Shown here piece by piece: positions 35,601 to 47,600 of a DNA stretch of 64,000 nt (positions within the stretch are counted from its first letter, which is position 1; every line of letters starts with the position of its first letter). Under the pieces are notes generated by a model. The model did no database searches. It was not told the DNA's origin and saw nothing but the letters and a program-made list of their open reading frames with translations. Source of the stretch: Oscheius dolichura (lineage: Eukaryota; Nematoda; Chromadorea; Rhabditida; Rhabditidae); NCBI GenBank assembly GCA_932521035.1, contig OW051492.1:8184001-8248000 (forward strand), in the 5' to 3' direction. Made by a program: the position numbers and the translations under genes.

Positions 35601-38600
35601 AGGCTTATTGACGTACACTTACTCCTTTTGCCATTTAAATTAATTTATAAAATTTATAGAATAAAGAGATGGAAATATTTGGGGTTGAGAGGGCGCGACT
35701 ATCGGGAAACGGGCCGTTTTTGTAGTTTTGCATGTTACTTGGGAGGAGAAAAATGGTTAGAGCTGTTATTTTAATCAAAAAGTCGTTTTGATTTGAACAA
35801 TAACAAGAAGATCCAAGGAAACATTCTTACAGTATCCCATTCTACACGGCTTGAGGACTCTCTGGCGCTTCTCGCTGCCTTATCTGCCCCCTTACTCTCA
35901 CGTCAGAACTAGCTGCCCCACCTATAGGGAATTTTAGCTCTTTGGAATATAAATGGCCTATTTCTAACGCTGTCAGCCACTTTTTTGTTGCTTTGCATAT
36001 GCAAAGGTGGAAGAGATCAGACGATGATCAGCGGATAAAGCCAAGAAATATGAAGAAAGAACAAACCAGCGAGATCTGCGGAGGAGGGGAGCCCGACCGG
36101 TGGACATGGCTGTCGTCTGACTATAACAGTCAATAGAAATACGACTATCCCCCGCCATCTCATTGCTATTCCTCCCCTTTTCTCAAAATTTATGGGGGGA
36201 AATGCCACGAAAAGATCATAAACATCGACTCACTGGGCGATATCCGTCCTCTCGTGGTTCGGCTCGGCCTTGTCGATCGAGGGCTGTCGGCTCTCGTCCG
36301 TCTCCTTGTCCGCCTGGTAGGCTTCTTCCGTCCTCCTCTGTTCCTCCCGCCGCTTCCATTCCATCTCGTGTCGCTCCTCTTCCCGTCGCCATTCCTCCTC
36401 TTCCCGCCAACTTTCATCGTCCAATACTTGGCTCGGACCAGGCAGTGGCCCGTTGAGGTGCCCATTGTAGAGGTGATGATCATCTGGAGGCAGGATTTGC
36501 GTGGTCGAGGGCTCCTCTTCTTGGATACTGTCATATCGCCAATTGTGGCCGGAGGGTTGCTGATCGTCGTAGTAGAAGGACGTCGGATCGTGGATCGGGT
36601 CACTGTCATAGCGACGCTGGACAGGCTGCTCCACGGGGTATTCATCTTCTGAAAATGAGGGGATACAGTCCTTCTAGTCTCTGCAGTAGTCCATAGATAT
36701 TTACTAGGCCTTTAATCCGCCACCTATCCTTCCTCTAATGGCCGTCCCTTACCGTATGGCACATGATTCCTGTCGTTATTATGCTGTTCATAGTCCGTCG
36801 GCTCCTCTTCTGTATAGGCGTGTTCCGGATGAATTGTGTCGTCTCGCGATGATCTCCACGATTGTTGTTTGCTAAAAATTGAGAATAATTTCAGCCGCTT
36901 GTCTCTCTCTCTCCTCGGTCCCCTCCAAATATAATTAACGAAATGGACTGGGGGAGAAAACTCACTCAAGTTGTGAGCCGATGCCGACGCCGCCACCACG
37001 TGGCCTGCTCACATAGGACAGGGGATCCGCCGTGGCTTCGGACCAATAGTCACTGAAATTTGAGGTTATATTCCAGATGTTTCGGGAGGGTAAATTTGTG
37101 GTCATTGTGGTCGCCGTTGTGGCAAAGTGAAATTTGATTCGCTCTCTAAAATGGGTTCCCCCAGCAGTCAACAGGTAACCGGAGTAAGCTGCAAACCACC
37201 GAAAAAAACAGGGGGCCCTTTATGAATTCCTCTCGCCGAGCCCTTGTGACCCACCCCCGGGAAACAATAAACCATGGGAGCTGGCGGGATAACAGTGCCG
37301 CCTCGCGCCTTTTGTCGCCTTCGGGTCTTCCACGGAAATAAAACTGTTAGATCTTGGGGAGTTGGGTAGAAATGACCCCGCACGACATCCACAACCCCTC
37401 AATGAAGGTAGTGGAAGTCCAAAACTTCGGGGGCCATCGCACTGAAAGATACAATCCTGTCCTCCTCCTTGGCAGGGCTTGGAAGAGCCTGCTTGTCCCT
37501 CCCTGGCTTGACAAGGTTTAAAGGACTAATAGACCCCCACAAAAAGAAGAAAAGAAAAAACTGTTCCCACCGGTCGACGAGCCATCGAATGCACAACCAG
37601 CGCGGCATGGGTGGCTGCGAAAGTCGAGACGACACAGCCCTGGAGGGGGCGCGCCTATTCGCCACGTGTTTGGGAAAAGGTTTTAAAGGGGGGCGTCAAA
37701 AAGACAGACCGACACACACAGCCTCTCGTCATATTCTAGTGTTTTCTATCGTTTCCCACAAAGGGAGGACGCCCTGCCTTACCCTGGTTCATAGTACCGT
37801 CCATCCTCCGAGTAGCCGGGATTATGTTCAAATTCTATCTCCTCTTCTGGATCGTCTTTATACCCGTTTGTATCGTACCCTGAAATAGTCTTGATGGGAA
37901 CAGAGAGAGAGAGACTGTTACCGTATTCATGATGTCTACTACTGGATGGCCTGGCATAATCATCATCATAGTGGGGATAGTCGTCAATGGGTGAGGGGGT
38001 CTTGTAGCGCTTTGTTTCATCCTCTATAAATACCAAGTAATTAATATATAAAATGGTCATACCGTAGTCGTAATGATCGTAGTCATCATGGCGAGCATGA
38101 TAGGCGTCCTCCTCGTCCTCATAGCTGGCCTGTAGCGTCTTAAATTGCGTAAGAATGACCCTCTCTCAAATCTTATTCATTTTTCAGTTTTATCATAGAG
38201 TAATTTAATAATTTCTATCCACATTAAATAAGGCTCATTTTTAGCTACATTCTAGTGTTTAAAAATTAAAAATTCATCGTCGTTTGGCGTCACAATGAGC
38301 TTCAAAAGGTGGGCGCTTTTAAAAATGGGCAAGTCATTTTGAAATGCGGACTTTGGCGCCATACTTCGGGCAATTTTCAAAATTTTAAATGGAAAATACA
38401 GCTGAAATGACGGGTTTTCTGGTAAGCGCAAAATTATTTCAGGAAGTTAGCTGTACAACCTGTGAAACTCGCGATCTCCCTCCTTTTTGTCCCAACAGGT
38501 CCCAAGAAGAAAGAAGACTCACTGTCGCCTGCTGATGATGTCGACTCGGATGCAAATGACTGTCCCATTGGTGCGCGGAGCTGTTCTGCTGATGATGAAT

Positions 38601-41600
38601 GGGAAAGGAGACGTCCGACGTGTAATCACTGTCCTCGGACACGCCGGAGTGGAAAGGCGCCCGTGGGGGCGCCTGGTAACCGATGTGCTCCTCTATTTGG
38701 CTGTTCAGTGCCTGCAGCTTGGCTTGCACCTCTTCGATATTACCCGATTGGGCATCTGAAACGGCGTGGATTTAGCAGGGTGAAAAGGGGGAGACGGAAC
38801 AGAGACGAGCCGGGGATGATCGAGTTATTCTTCCCCCGTGTGCGTCAAGACGGGGGAAGGCTCTCTTTGACCTAATTTTCGGGGGAAAAGGAAGGGTTTC
38901 TGAGAACGGCACGGCGGCTACTTTTTAGCCAACGGGTTCATCCTCCAGGAAACAGACAGCCCCCACTTGCATAGGGGGCCAAAAAAGGAGGGGATGACTT
39001 TTGAGCAACGGGGGGCAATTCGTCTCAAGAAGCTCTCTATCACCCCCTTCCTCCCCGGAAATTGAATCAGCCCCAAGGAAGGCAGCCGGCAGGGGTGATC
39101 TTCCGGGTATTTTGGAGGAAAATAAAGGAGGGGAGTCTCCCTCGGTCATTGGCATTCCCCGGTGAAAAAACAACGAATTTATGAGCCTGTCTCAATAATG
39201 AGGAAAGTATAATCGGCGGCCGGCCCTCTGGCGCCCTCCTGGGAGAGGGGTGTCCGGTTACAAAGGTAACATTTTGATGATAGACAGAGAAGTCTGGGTA
39301 AATAGGCAGGGTGTGTGAAATTGAGGCCAGAAAATGGTCGGGGTGGACTCGGAAGAGCGACACAGTTAGACCGTTGGGCCAGGAAAAGCAAAAAGGCTCA
39401 TTTCCTGGCTCGTTTTGGGGATAAAATGACCTGTAGACTAAATTAAAAGAGCCACAGTAAGACAGCAGATATACAAAGGAGGAAAGGAGGTAGCCCATTT
39501 CCATGGATCTCGCGGCTTCTTGAGCTCCTTTCAAGTCCCGTCTCACACGTTTCTAACCACGTGGCAAAACTGACTAATTTAAACGGGGGAAGAGGGCAAA
39601 AACAGAAAATAGGGGGAAGAGGAGGAGGAGGATGTCTCAAGGGAAGAAAACGAGAGAACAATCGAAGCTTAGCTGCTTTGCTTTCACCCATCACGGCACT
39701 TGACGATAATTGGTTCCGCAACGCCACTCCGCAGCTCTTTTTTTCTCTTTCTCTCTATTTCTCGCTCTATTTAGGGTCTTGACACGAAATTAATAGCCTC
39801 TGGATGGGGAGGAGGATATGTAACATCTATTGTCTTTTGAAGACCTTTTTTGGAGCTGGGGAGAAAGGCAAAAAGAAATTGGCTAGAGAGAAAGGGGAAA
39901 CGACCCCGAGGCGATAATAAATGCACAAGGTTTTATGGCCTCCACGGGGGTTGGCCAGCCGGGGCGACCGGGGGAAGGGGGCAGGGGGAAAATTGGAGAT
40001 TTTTAGAAGAGGAAAAGGGGGAGATCGTTCGGGGGAGGAAAACAAGAAACGGGCAGAGAGAGGAAGTGAGGCGAGAAGGAGACGAGCCGGCCTGGTGGGT
40101 CGTAACGAGGCTCTAGGGAAAGGGCGCGGGCCCGGGAGGAGGGGAGAGGAGAGCTTCTCACATTTTTTGATCTACAGCGACGTTCTACGTGAGCCAGAGC
40201 GTTATTTATAGAGTCTGGTAAAGTTTAGAGGGATTAACTGCGTAGACGTCGAATACTCAGCCAAAAGAAGAAGGCGACTGAAAAGGGGGAGACCCTTTCT
40301 GTTCGGTTCGTTTTGCAAGCCCCCCTGCCAAAAGTGCCAACCTTTTTGGGAATTCCATGGAACTTTTATACATAATCAAGTGGGGGTCTAAGCTTTTCGG
40401 GGAAATTCGACGGGTACTCGGAAGGCTACCGGGACTATGAAAGTGGGAACACGACTTTAAATCCTCAGATTTTATAGAATCGGCACGGACTACGGTTCTT
40501 ACGGGTGCGGGACTACGAAGAAAAAGGAGGGAGCCGCTGGCTAGGAATTAAGAAAGGCCAATTGGATCCATTTTAAAGGGGATTATTCAGAGAAAAAAGG
40601 AAGAGACACATCACCGGAGAGGAGGAGGCAATAAGATATGGAGAGGAGGAGGCAATAAGATCAAAATTATAGTAATCCCCCTGCGGTTGATGTTCCCATT
40701 CCGTTCTCTCCCTTATGGCTATCTCGACTATTCGAGCCACCATTATTCTTCCGGGAATTTATATAAAGTAAGGCGCGTCTTGTGATGGTCAGCAGATGAA
40801 GAGTGGCGGTTATTTCTGGTTGGTTGACCACAGAAGAGGAGGGGGCCGCCGGAGGGGAGGGAGAGGATAAATCGGGGGACAACCCCCGGACAAAGAGCAC
40901 TCAAATGGGCCAAAAGACGGCCGGGGGCCAGCGAGCCACACTGATTTGTCGTCGCCTCCCGGGGAAACGGGGAGACAGCTTGTCAATGTGTCTCTGTGAC
41001 ATACATTCCCTCATATTTTACTGGGAGGAGGACGGGGGAATTGTACGTGAGGAGGACGCGGAGGACGACGGCAGAGGCACGGGAGCCGAAAATATTTCAT
41101 TTGTATCGATTCGGTTAAAGCTCACGGGGAGGAGGAGGGAACCGGGAGGGAGGGATAATCAGTCGGGGAGCCCCTCTTCTTCTTCTTATTTGGCCAGGGA
41201 AGATGGAGAGGATACACGCGACCCGAGGAGACGAGGGTCAGATGAGAAATGACTCCCTTCTATTCTCCTCCCCTGTATTGGGACGAGGGGACGGAGAAAT
41301 GAGCAGTAGCCGGGGGGCTGATTAGCTCTCTTTTTGATCCGGAATTCATGGAAAAGGGTCGAATCAAGTCCCGCTTGTTCCCCGGGTGGATGATGGCCCG
41401 CTGTCGCCTGTTTACGCTCTTCTGTGACTTTTCAGCCGGGACACCTCGGCTCATTATACCAACATATCAATATATTCTCCAGGTGGAATCGTCTTTAGAT
41501 GGTGGCTACTGTGGAAGACGTTGTCTGCCCGCTTTTTTGATGGGAATTCCAAATTTATCCCGGCCATTGGCTCTCCACTTGGCAGGGGTGGAAGGCAACT

Positions 41601-44600
41601 AGGACATCAAACTATGGCTTGTTGCTGCGGGACCAGAGTCTCTGCAGTCTTGAATTTACAGAATTTCCTTACTGAAACCCTCTAACAAATGCCACTTTCC
41701 GCAGCGAGAGACCGCAATTAGCCCTGGCTGGGTTCAGGCCGCGAAACAATCAAAACAGTCCTCTCTAAAGCACTAAAACTATGCGTGTTGTTCTTTTTGT
41801 TTCGTCATAAGAAAAGGAGTTTTTATGACTCACGTGGCCACCCCACTTTAGCCATCGGGGGACGGGACTGGCCGGGTGGCTATAAGAGAGCGGGAGAGGA
41901 GATAATTTCTGACTGACACGGGCAGGGGAGGCGGGCGGACCCAATTGTTCTAAAATTGGTCCTTCTCAACCGACTTCCTATGGGACTGCAAAGGGGGAGG
42001 AGGATATCATGTGGATACTGTTTTAATCTAAAAAAGAGGATACGGTAGGGGCCTCTCCCCCCGGCCGAGTCATTAACAGGCCTCCCTCTCTCCCGCGGAA
42101 ATATTCATTGCCTCCGAAAAGAACACTAATCGTGGTCGAAAGAGGAGCCCGGAAATTAAAAGAAGGAGAGAGAACGGGAGGAGGAGGAGGAGGAAGGAGA
42201 AGGAGGAGGATGGATATATTAGTAGTAGAAAACAACCAATTGGAGGGAGGAGGGAAATAGGGGCAGAGGAGGACAGGGGCCTCATCATCTCGTCCCCTTC
42301 TCAAAAGACATAAATTCTCAATGAGACTGCCACCTCCCCCCGGGTGACTGGCTTGATCCCCTGATGGATTACAGGGAAAAAGAGAGACTGCCACTAACCG
42401 TAGGGCAGCTCGAAGCGGCAATCCACCAGCAGATTGTGACCCGTCGGTCCGCGGGTGCCAATCGTCGCGCCGTTCCTCGTCTCTAGGTCGTGGTCCATCT
42501 GTAGCCATTTACCGTCGCCGGCTTGCACACTAAAATTAAGATTTTACTCTTTTTAAAAAGCTTCTTCTGATCTTGGGGTCATTTATAGAACAAAAAGGGC
42601 AGATCCTCCTAGGAGATTATGCTGAACCCGTCACTTTTTTTCCTCCATGATGAGGAAGTAACGATTCTTCAGGAAGGAGGAGGGAAGAACTCTCTTTGTG
42701 TTGTTTGGAATAGGTCAACTGGGAGGGGGAGAGAGATGTAAATGAAGGTAACGAGGACGAGTGGAAAATGAACAAACAGAGAGTGTGAGTCAGAAATTTT
42801 CATGACGCAGTGAGATACCAACGGGGAGGAGAGGTAGAGATGGGGTAGTATGACACGTCCACCTGGATCGCAGCCATCCTCTCCTATGTAAAAGAAATCT
42901 AATTGCTACCTCCATTACTCTACAAACTTTTGGTGGGAAAAGGCGGAGGGGTATTCCCAGCAATTCTGGACTACAAAGGACGCGATCACTGCGGGAGGAC
43001 AGGTGCCCCCGGTGGCCGACGTCCTACCGTCAAATCTGGCAATTGTGGGTGGATCTTGGGGTAGAATCCAACGTCTAGACAAGCTACCTCGGTGTTAGAC
43101 GTTTTATATGGGTAATAAATTGTTAAAAATTGGCTTTTATGTGGTAGATGCGAGGAGGAAGACCCGCTAAAGGTCGGGAAGCAGTGTAGCTCCTCGAAGA
43201 AGGGAAAAACAGCTTAAAATGCCCTTTATTCTCACTCTATGGGTTCTAAAATGTTCACCACGGGTAGACGAGCTTGTTTATTTGGTAAGCTGACAATCAG
43301 CAAAAACTCTTGGGAAAAGGGAAGAAAATGCACTGAAAAGCTGCGGAAAAGAGCTGTTCTCTTGATTTTTTTGAGGGAAATGGGGAAAATGGGAATCTCT
43401 GGAGGAAAAGGGGGCAATTTGAGCTAAACAAACCTGTACTTGATTTCAGTGAGCGGCAGATAGTGTACACCGAGGAGCTTGTCCCATAAGACACCTTTGG
43501 ACCACAACTCGAGGATCATCCCCTCATCGATCCGGTTCGTCTCGCTAAATATCGTCCCACTCCTTTTCATCAACAACTACTCACAAGATGAATTCCTGCT
43601 CCCATGCCGGATGATTCCCTCTGACGGTCGCCGTCGTCGATTTCACATTTTGTAGCTTCACCGTCACGTACGTATTGAACTCGTCTGAATTCAATTCTAT
43701 TTTCAATTATTCCCTCTGGTTTCTCTATGATTTGATGTAGGTGGGACTGTGACGTATCGAGTACAATTTCAACCCTTCCAGAAAATTCTAAAGATACAAA
43801 CAAACAAGGCTGTTTGTGAGAGACAGATGGGGGAGAGAAAATCCCCCAAATATGGTGGGATTTATCATTTTAAAACACAAGTTTCTAAAAGATCAGTGAT
43901 CAATAGAGAGGAAAATAAAGGAGAAAAGAGTTCTAACAGGAAGAAGTGCCAGAATTTAGGGGTTTAAAGAAAGGAAATGGGAAAATGGTACGGTAAGGGG
44001 TATATGGAAGTGGAGGAGAGGAAAGGGAGAGAGCCAAGCAAAACTGGGGCTTTATGAGGATGAAGAAAAATCCCCGGGATTCTCGAGATTGATCTGATGA
44101 CGATTTTTTCCCTCCATCGTGGGAAGGCCTTCCAAAATTTGACACTCTCAACCTCTAGTCTATCTAGGGTCGGAAGGTATTCTCTACCTCAAACTTGGGT
44201 AATTAAACCGACGCTACTGATCAGCCGGTGGGGATTGACTACCTCAGCTGCCGAGATCTTACGGGTGCGATCCCCGATCACAAGAGAGAGCTGGGCCTTT
44301 TGGCCGACTACACCGTTATTTCCAAAACCATGAGGAACGATTTCAAGCTTTTGCAGAAGAGAGGATAAAAAATCTCGCAGTCGTTTCCAAAAGAGAAAGG
44401 AAAAAGTCTTTAGTCCCCGTTCTGCAGGCATAGCACAGTGGAACAGACTCCGCGCTTCGAACAGTCTCCCATCCCACCGATATTCGTTCCATATAAGCCG
44501 TCTCCTCCCCTTCTCCCCCCACTTTCCCCCAAAATACTCTGTCTTCTCCTCCTAGTAAGACTTCTAACTTTCCCCTTCCGCATCAAAACATCTTCAGTTC

Positions 44601-47600
44601 ATGCTGGTGTTCGTAGTGACTCCGCTGTACGGCGAATGCTCTCTTTTCATGGGCTATTATCCTGGCTTTACCTGCAAGATCGAGCCTGTCTGCGTGTTGC
44701 TCGCTTGTCGTGGCCATTGCGAACCATCTGGTGTAGTACACCTACCAGATCTGTTCCCTCCTATCGAACCGGAATGTGGCGTCGACTGTATTGAGCCCCC
44801 TTGCTGTCCCAACCCGCGTCCTGAGAAATAAACAGGCAGTTAGAATGGCCTTATTCTTCCTGTAACTACACTCATTCTAGTAGTTTTCATCGGTCGATTG
44901 CCAGAGGAAGAAATCTCGAAGGGTGCTACGCGCAGCTCACTGGAGGAAGAGGCGCACTATCACTTCAAGCTTCTGTTTGTTGCCTTCCTCCTTGGGAAAG
45001 CCTTCCAAAATTTGTCTCTCAACCTCTAGTTTTCCTAGGGTCGGAAGGTATTCTCTACCTCAAACTTGGGTAATTAAACCAACGCATCTGATTCCTGGCT
45101 GAGGGAGGATGGTCTCAACTGCCGAGATTCTACAGGTTCCTTAATCAGTAATAGAGACGGGATGCCGTCCCCTTGTTCCGTCCCCACTCCAGGCATTTGG
45201 GGTAGCAACCCGCTCGCTGTATCCCCTGCTTCTCCTCGCATCATCCTTCCCGTGTGTCATCTGCCGTTTCCGGCTGTGAAGTGCCCTCTCTGCCCTGATG
45301 GGTGTCCGATAATGTCCGGGTCTTCCATATCTCCCTTTCCCGGTCGTCGTAACCTTATTCGTCGCGACGTTGAAATTATCATCTCTAGGGGATTTCCGAT
45401 GTGGGCGACGCCGGTGATAATTAACTCCCTCCTCTGGATTAGCAGTTGCTGCTGCAGATCTTGGAGGATATTTTTTCGGCAGGGACGACGGCTCCTCCGA
45501 ATAACAATTTCTTGACAAGATCCCCTTTAGATAATGAGCTCTCTCGTTCCCCCTTCAAAGGATCAAAAACACAGGGAAAATGACATAAATAGAGAGGGTG
45601 ACGAGAATTGGTGAGCAGGGCAGATCGCCTCGGATCGGGTTACTCCCCACGCCATTATTATTCTCATCATCATCGTCAGTCAAATTTTAGATCCCTGACC
45701 GGGTGAGAAAACATAGCAGATCTTTAAATTGGTTAAATTCCTTCTCCGGTTTAAAAAGAGGGGGAAGTGGGATGACGTCGGCTTGGAATAACCTCAATAA
45801 AAGGAAGAATAGGAGGGCATTGTGTCTGGAGCAGGAGGACGGGGGCAGCCTCTGCAGACTGGCTGGCGGTCAAGAGACGTCCAGCCGGGGGCAAAGATCA
45901 GAGGTTAGACTACAAAATATGAAGAGGGAAGTGAAAATTTTCGGGGGACTGTAAGAGTTACTGTAGTCTTGACCAAAAGGAACCGGGGGCGCGGCGATTA
46001 GACCGAAAATGATGTCGGTTTAATCGCGCACCCTCAAAACGGGGTTCGGTCTAATCGCCGCGCTTTTCGATATATGATGATTCTTTTCTATATATGAGCA
46101 CATTTACGCATTATTCAGTCTTTTACTGTTGTTTTGCTGCTATTTGTGTCATTGTAAGCAGATTTGAGCCTTCTTTACCATTTTAAATCGGGCTATTCGC
46201 ATAGATTGTCTTATTTGCTTATTAATTTCCTCCATGTCCCTTCCTATACCGTAGCACAATAAAACTCTTCCACAGCATAGGATATGATTCGCATCAAACA
46301 TAATTTGTGAAAACAGAAGGAGCCATTTGACCTTCTGTTATTTCAAGAAGACAGCAGCCATTTCACTTTCTTTCTTGAAATAGAGTGTAGATTGATATCA
46401 TAGCAACAAAGGAAATCATTGCAGACCACGGGAGAGATTCTATCAAAGACTGTGGCTCTGCGAGCAATAAGATCCACTTGTTTTAGATAATCAGACCAGG
46501 GAAAGGCATAATTTCAAGAGTTAGTCAAGAGAATGGCAGTTAGATAGGAATACTGTCGCGTTTCACAGAATATTTCTGACCAACAGCAGCATTCTCGGGA
46601 AATCTCTTGCCCTGGGCTGTTTTCTTGTTTCTGCGCTGAAGGCATCACTCCATAGACATTTGTCTGCGTTCAAAATAATATAGGAAGGGACATGGAGAAA
46701 ATTAATAAAAAAATAAGACAATCTATGCGAATTTCCCGATTTAAAATGGTAAAGAAGGCTCAAATCTGCTTACAATGACACAAATAGCAGCAAAACAACA
46801 GTAAAAGACTGGATAATGCGTAAATGTGCTCATATATAGAAAAGAATCATCATATATCGAAAAGCGCGGCGATTAAACCGAAAGTGCGGCGATTAGACCG
46901 AACCCCATTTTGAGGGTGCGCGATTAAACCGACATCATTTTCGGTCTAATCGCTACGGACTCAAAGGAACCACCATATGGCGAATCGCCACCTGTTTCCA
47001 AGAGTTGGGTCCTGGAGGGATTGGCCATCCTGGTTTGGAACAGTCAGAGGATTCCATGGGTTACTGTAGGTTTCAAAAAAACACTTTCTTCCAGACATAC
47101 TGGTATCAAAGCCACCTGTCCCGTTGTAGGTTTAAAGTGTCGATTTCCAATTCAAAATTAGGGGAAGAACTGTCCTTCGGTGCGGTCGGTTCAGAACCCT
47201 GATCAGGTTTCTAGGCCCCTGGCAGTCCCTTTAAACCAAAGATGATATCGGAGGCAAGAAGGAACCCGGTCTAAATGGCTCTTCTTGATCCCAAAGCCCA
47301 TCCTTTATGAAGAGAACGGCTTCCCCCAGTTTGTGATCTCCCCTGGATGATGACACTATCAATCTTTTGCTCCTTCCCCTTCCCCCTACGGTGCCTATTT
47401 CACAACCCGGTCTGATTCATCCCCAATTCTGACCTACTATGAGTTGATTGCACCGGGGTTCGAGTTTCCTATTTTCTCTCAAATTACCAATTTGCAAAGG
47501 TCAAAATATAGACCACAACTGGTTCCTTTTCCCCTGGAAGAGGGGAGGAATCTGGCCTGTTGTGACGGGGCCCACTTGAAATGAGATTGGTTTCAGTTGA

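Noticed and set aside
36163-36652. Open frames overlapping the unc-13 linker exon on the other strand and frames
   Set aside because: The exon in frame with unc-13 has matching splice phases and a protein-like sequence; the others are shadows.
42023-42508. 161-residue minus ORF over a C2A exon
   Set aside because: It is out of frame with the conserved C2A sequence at 42399-42529.
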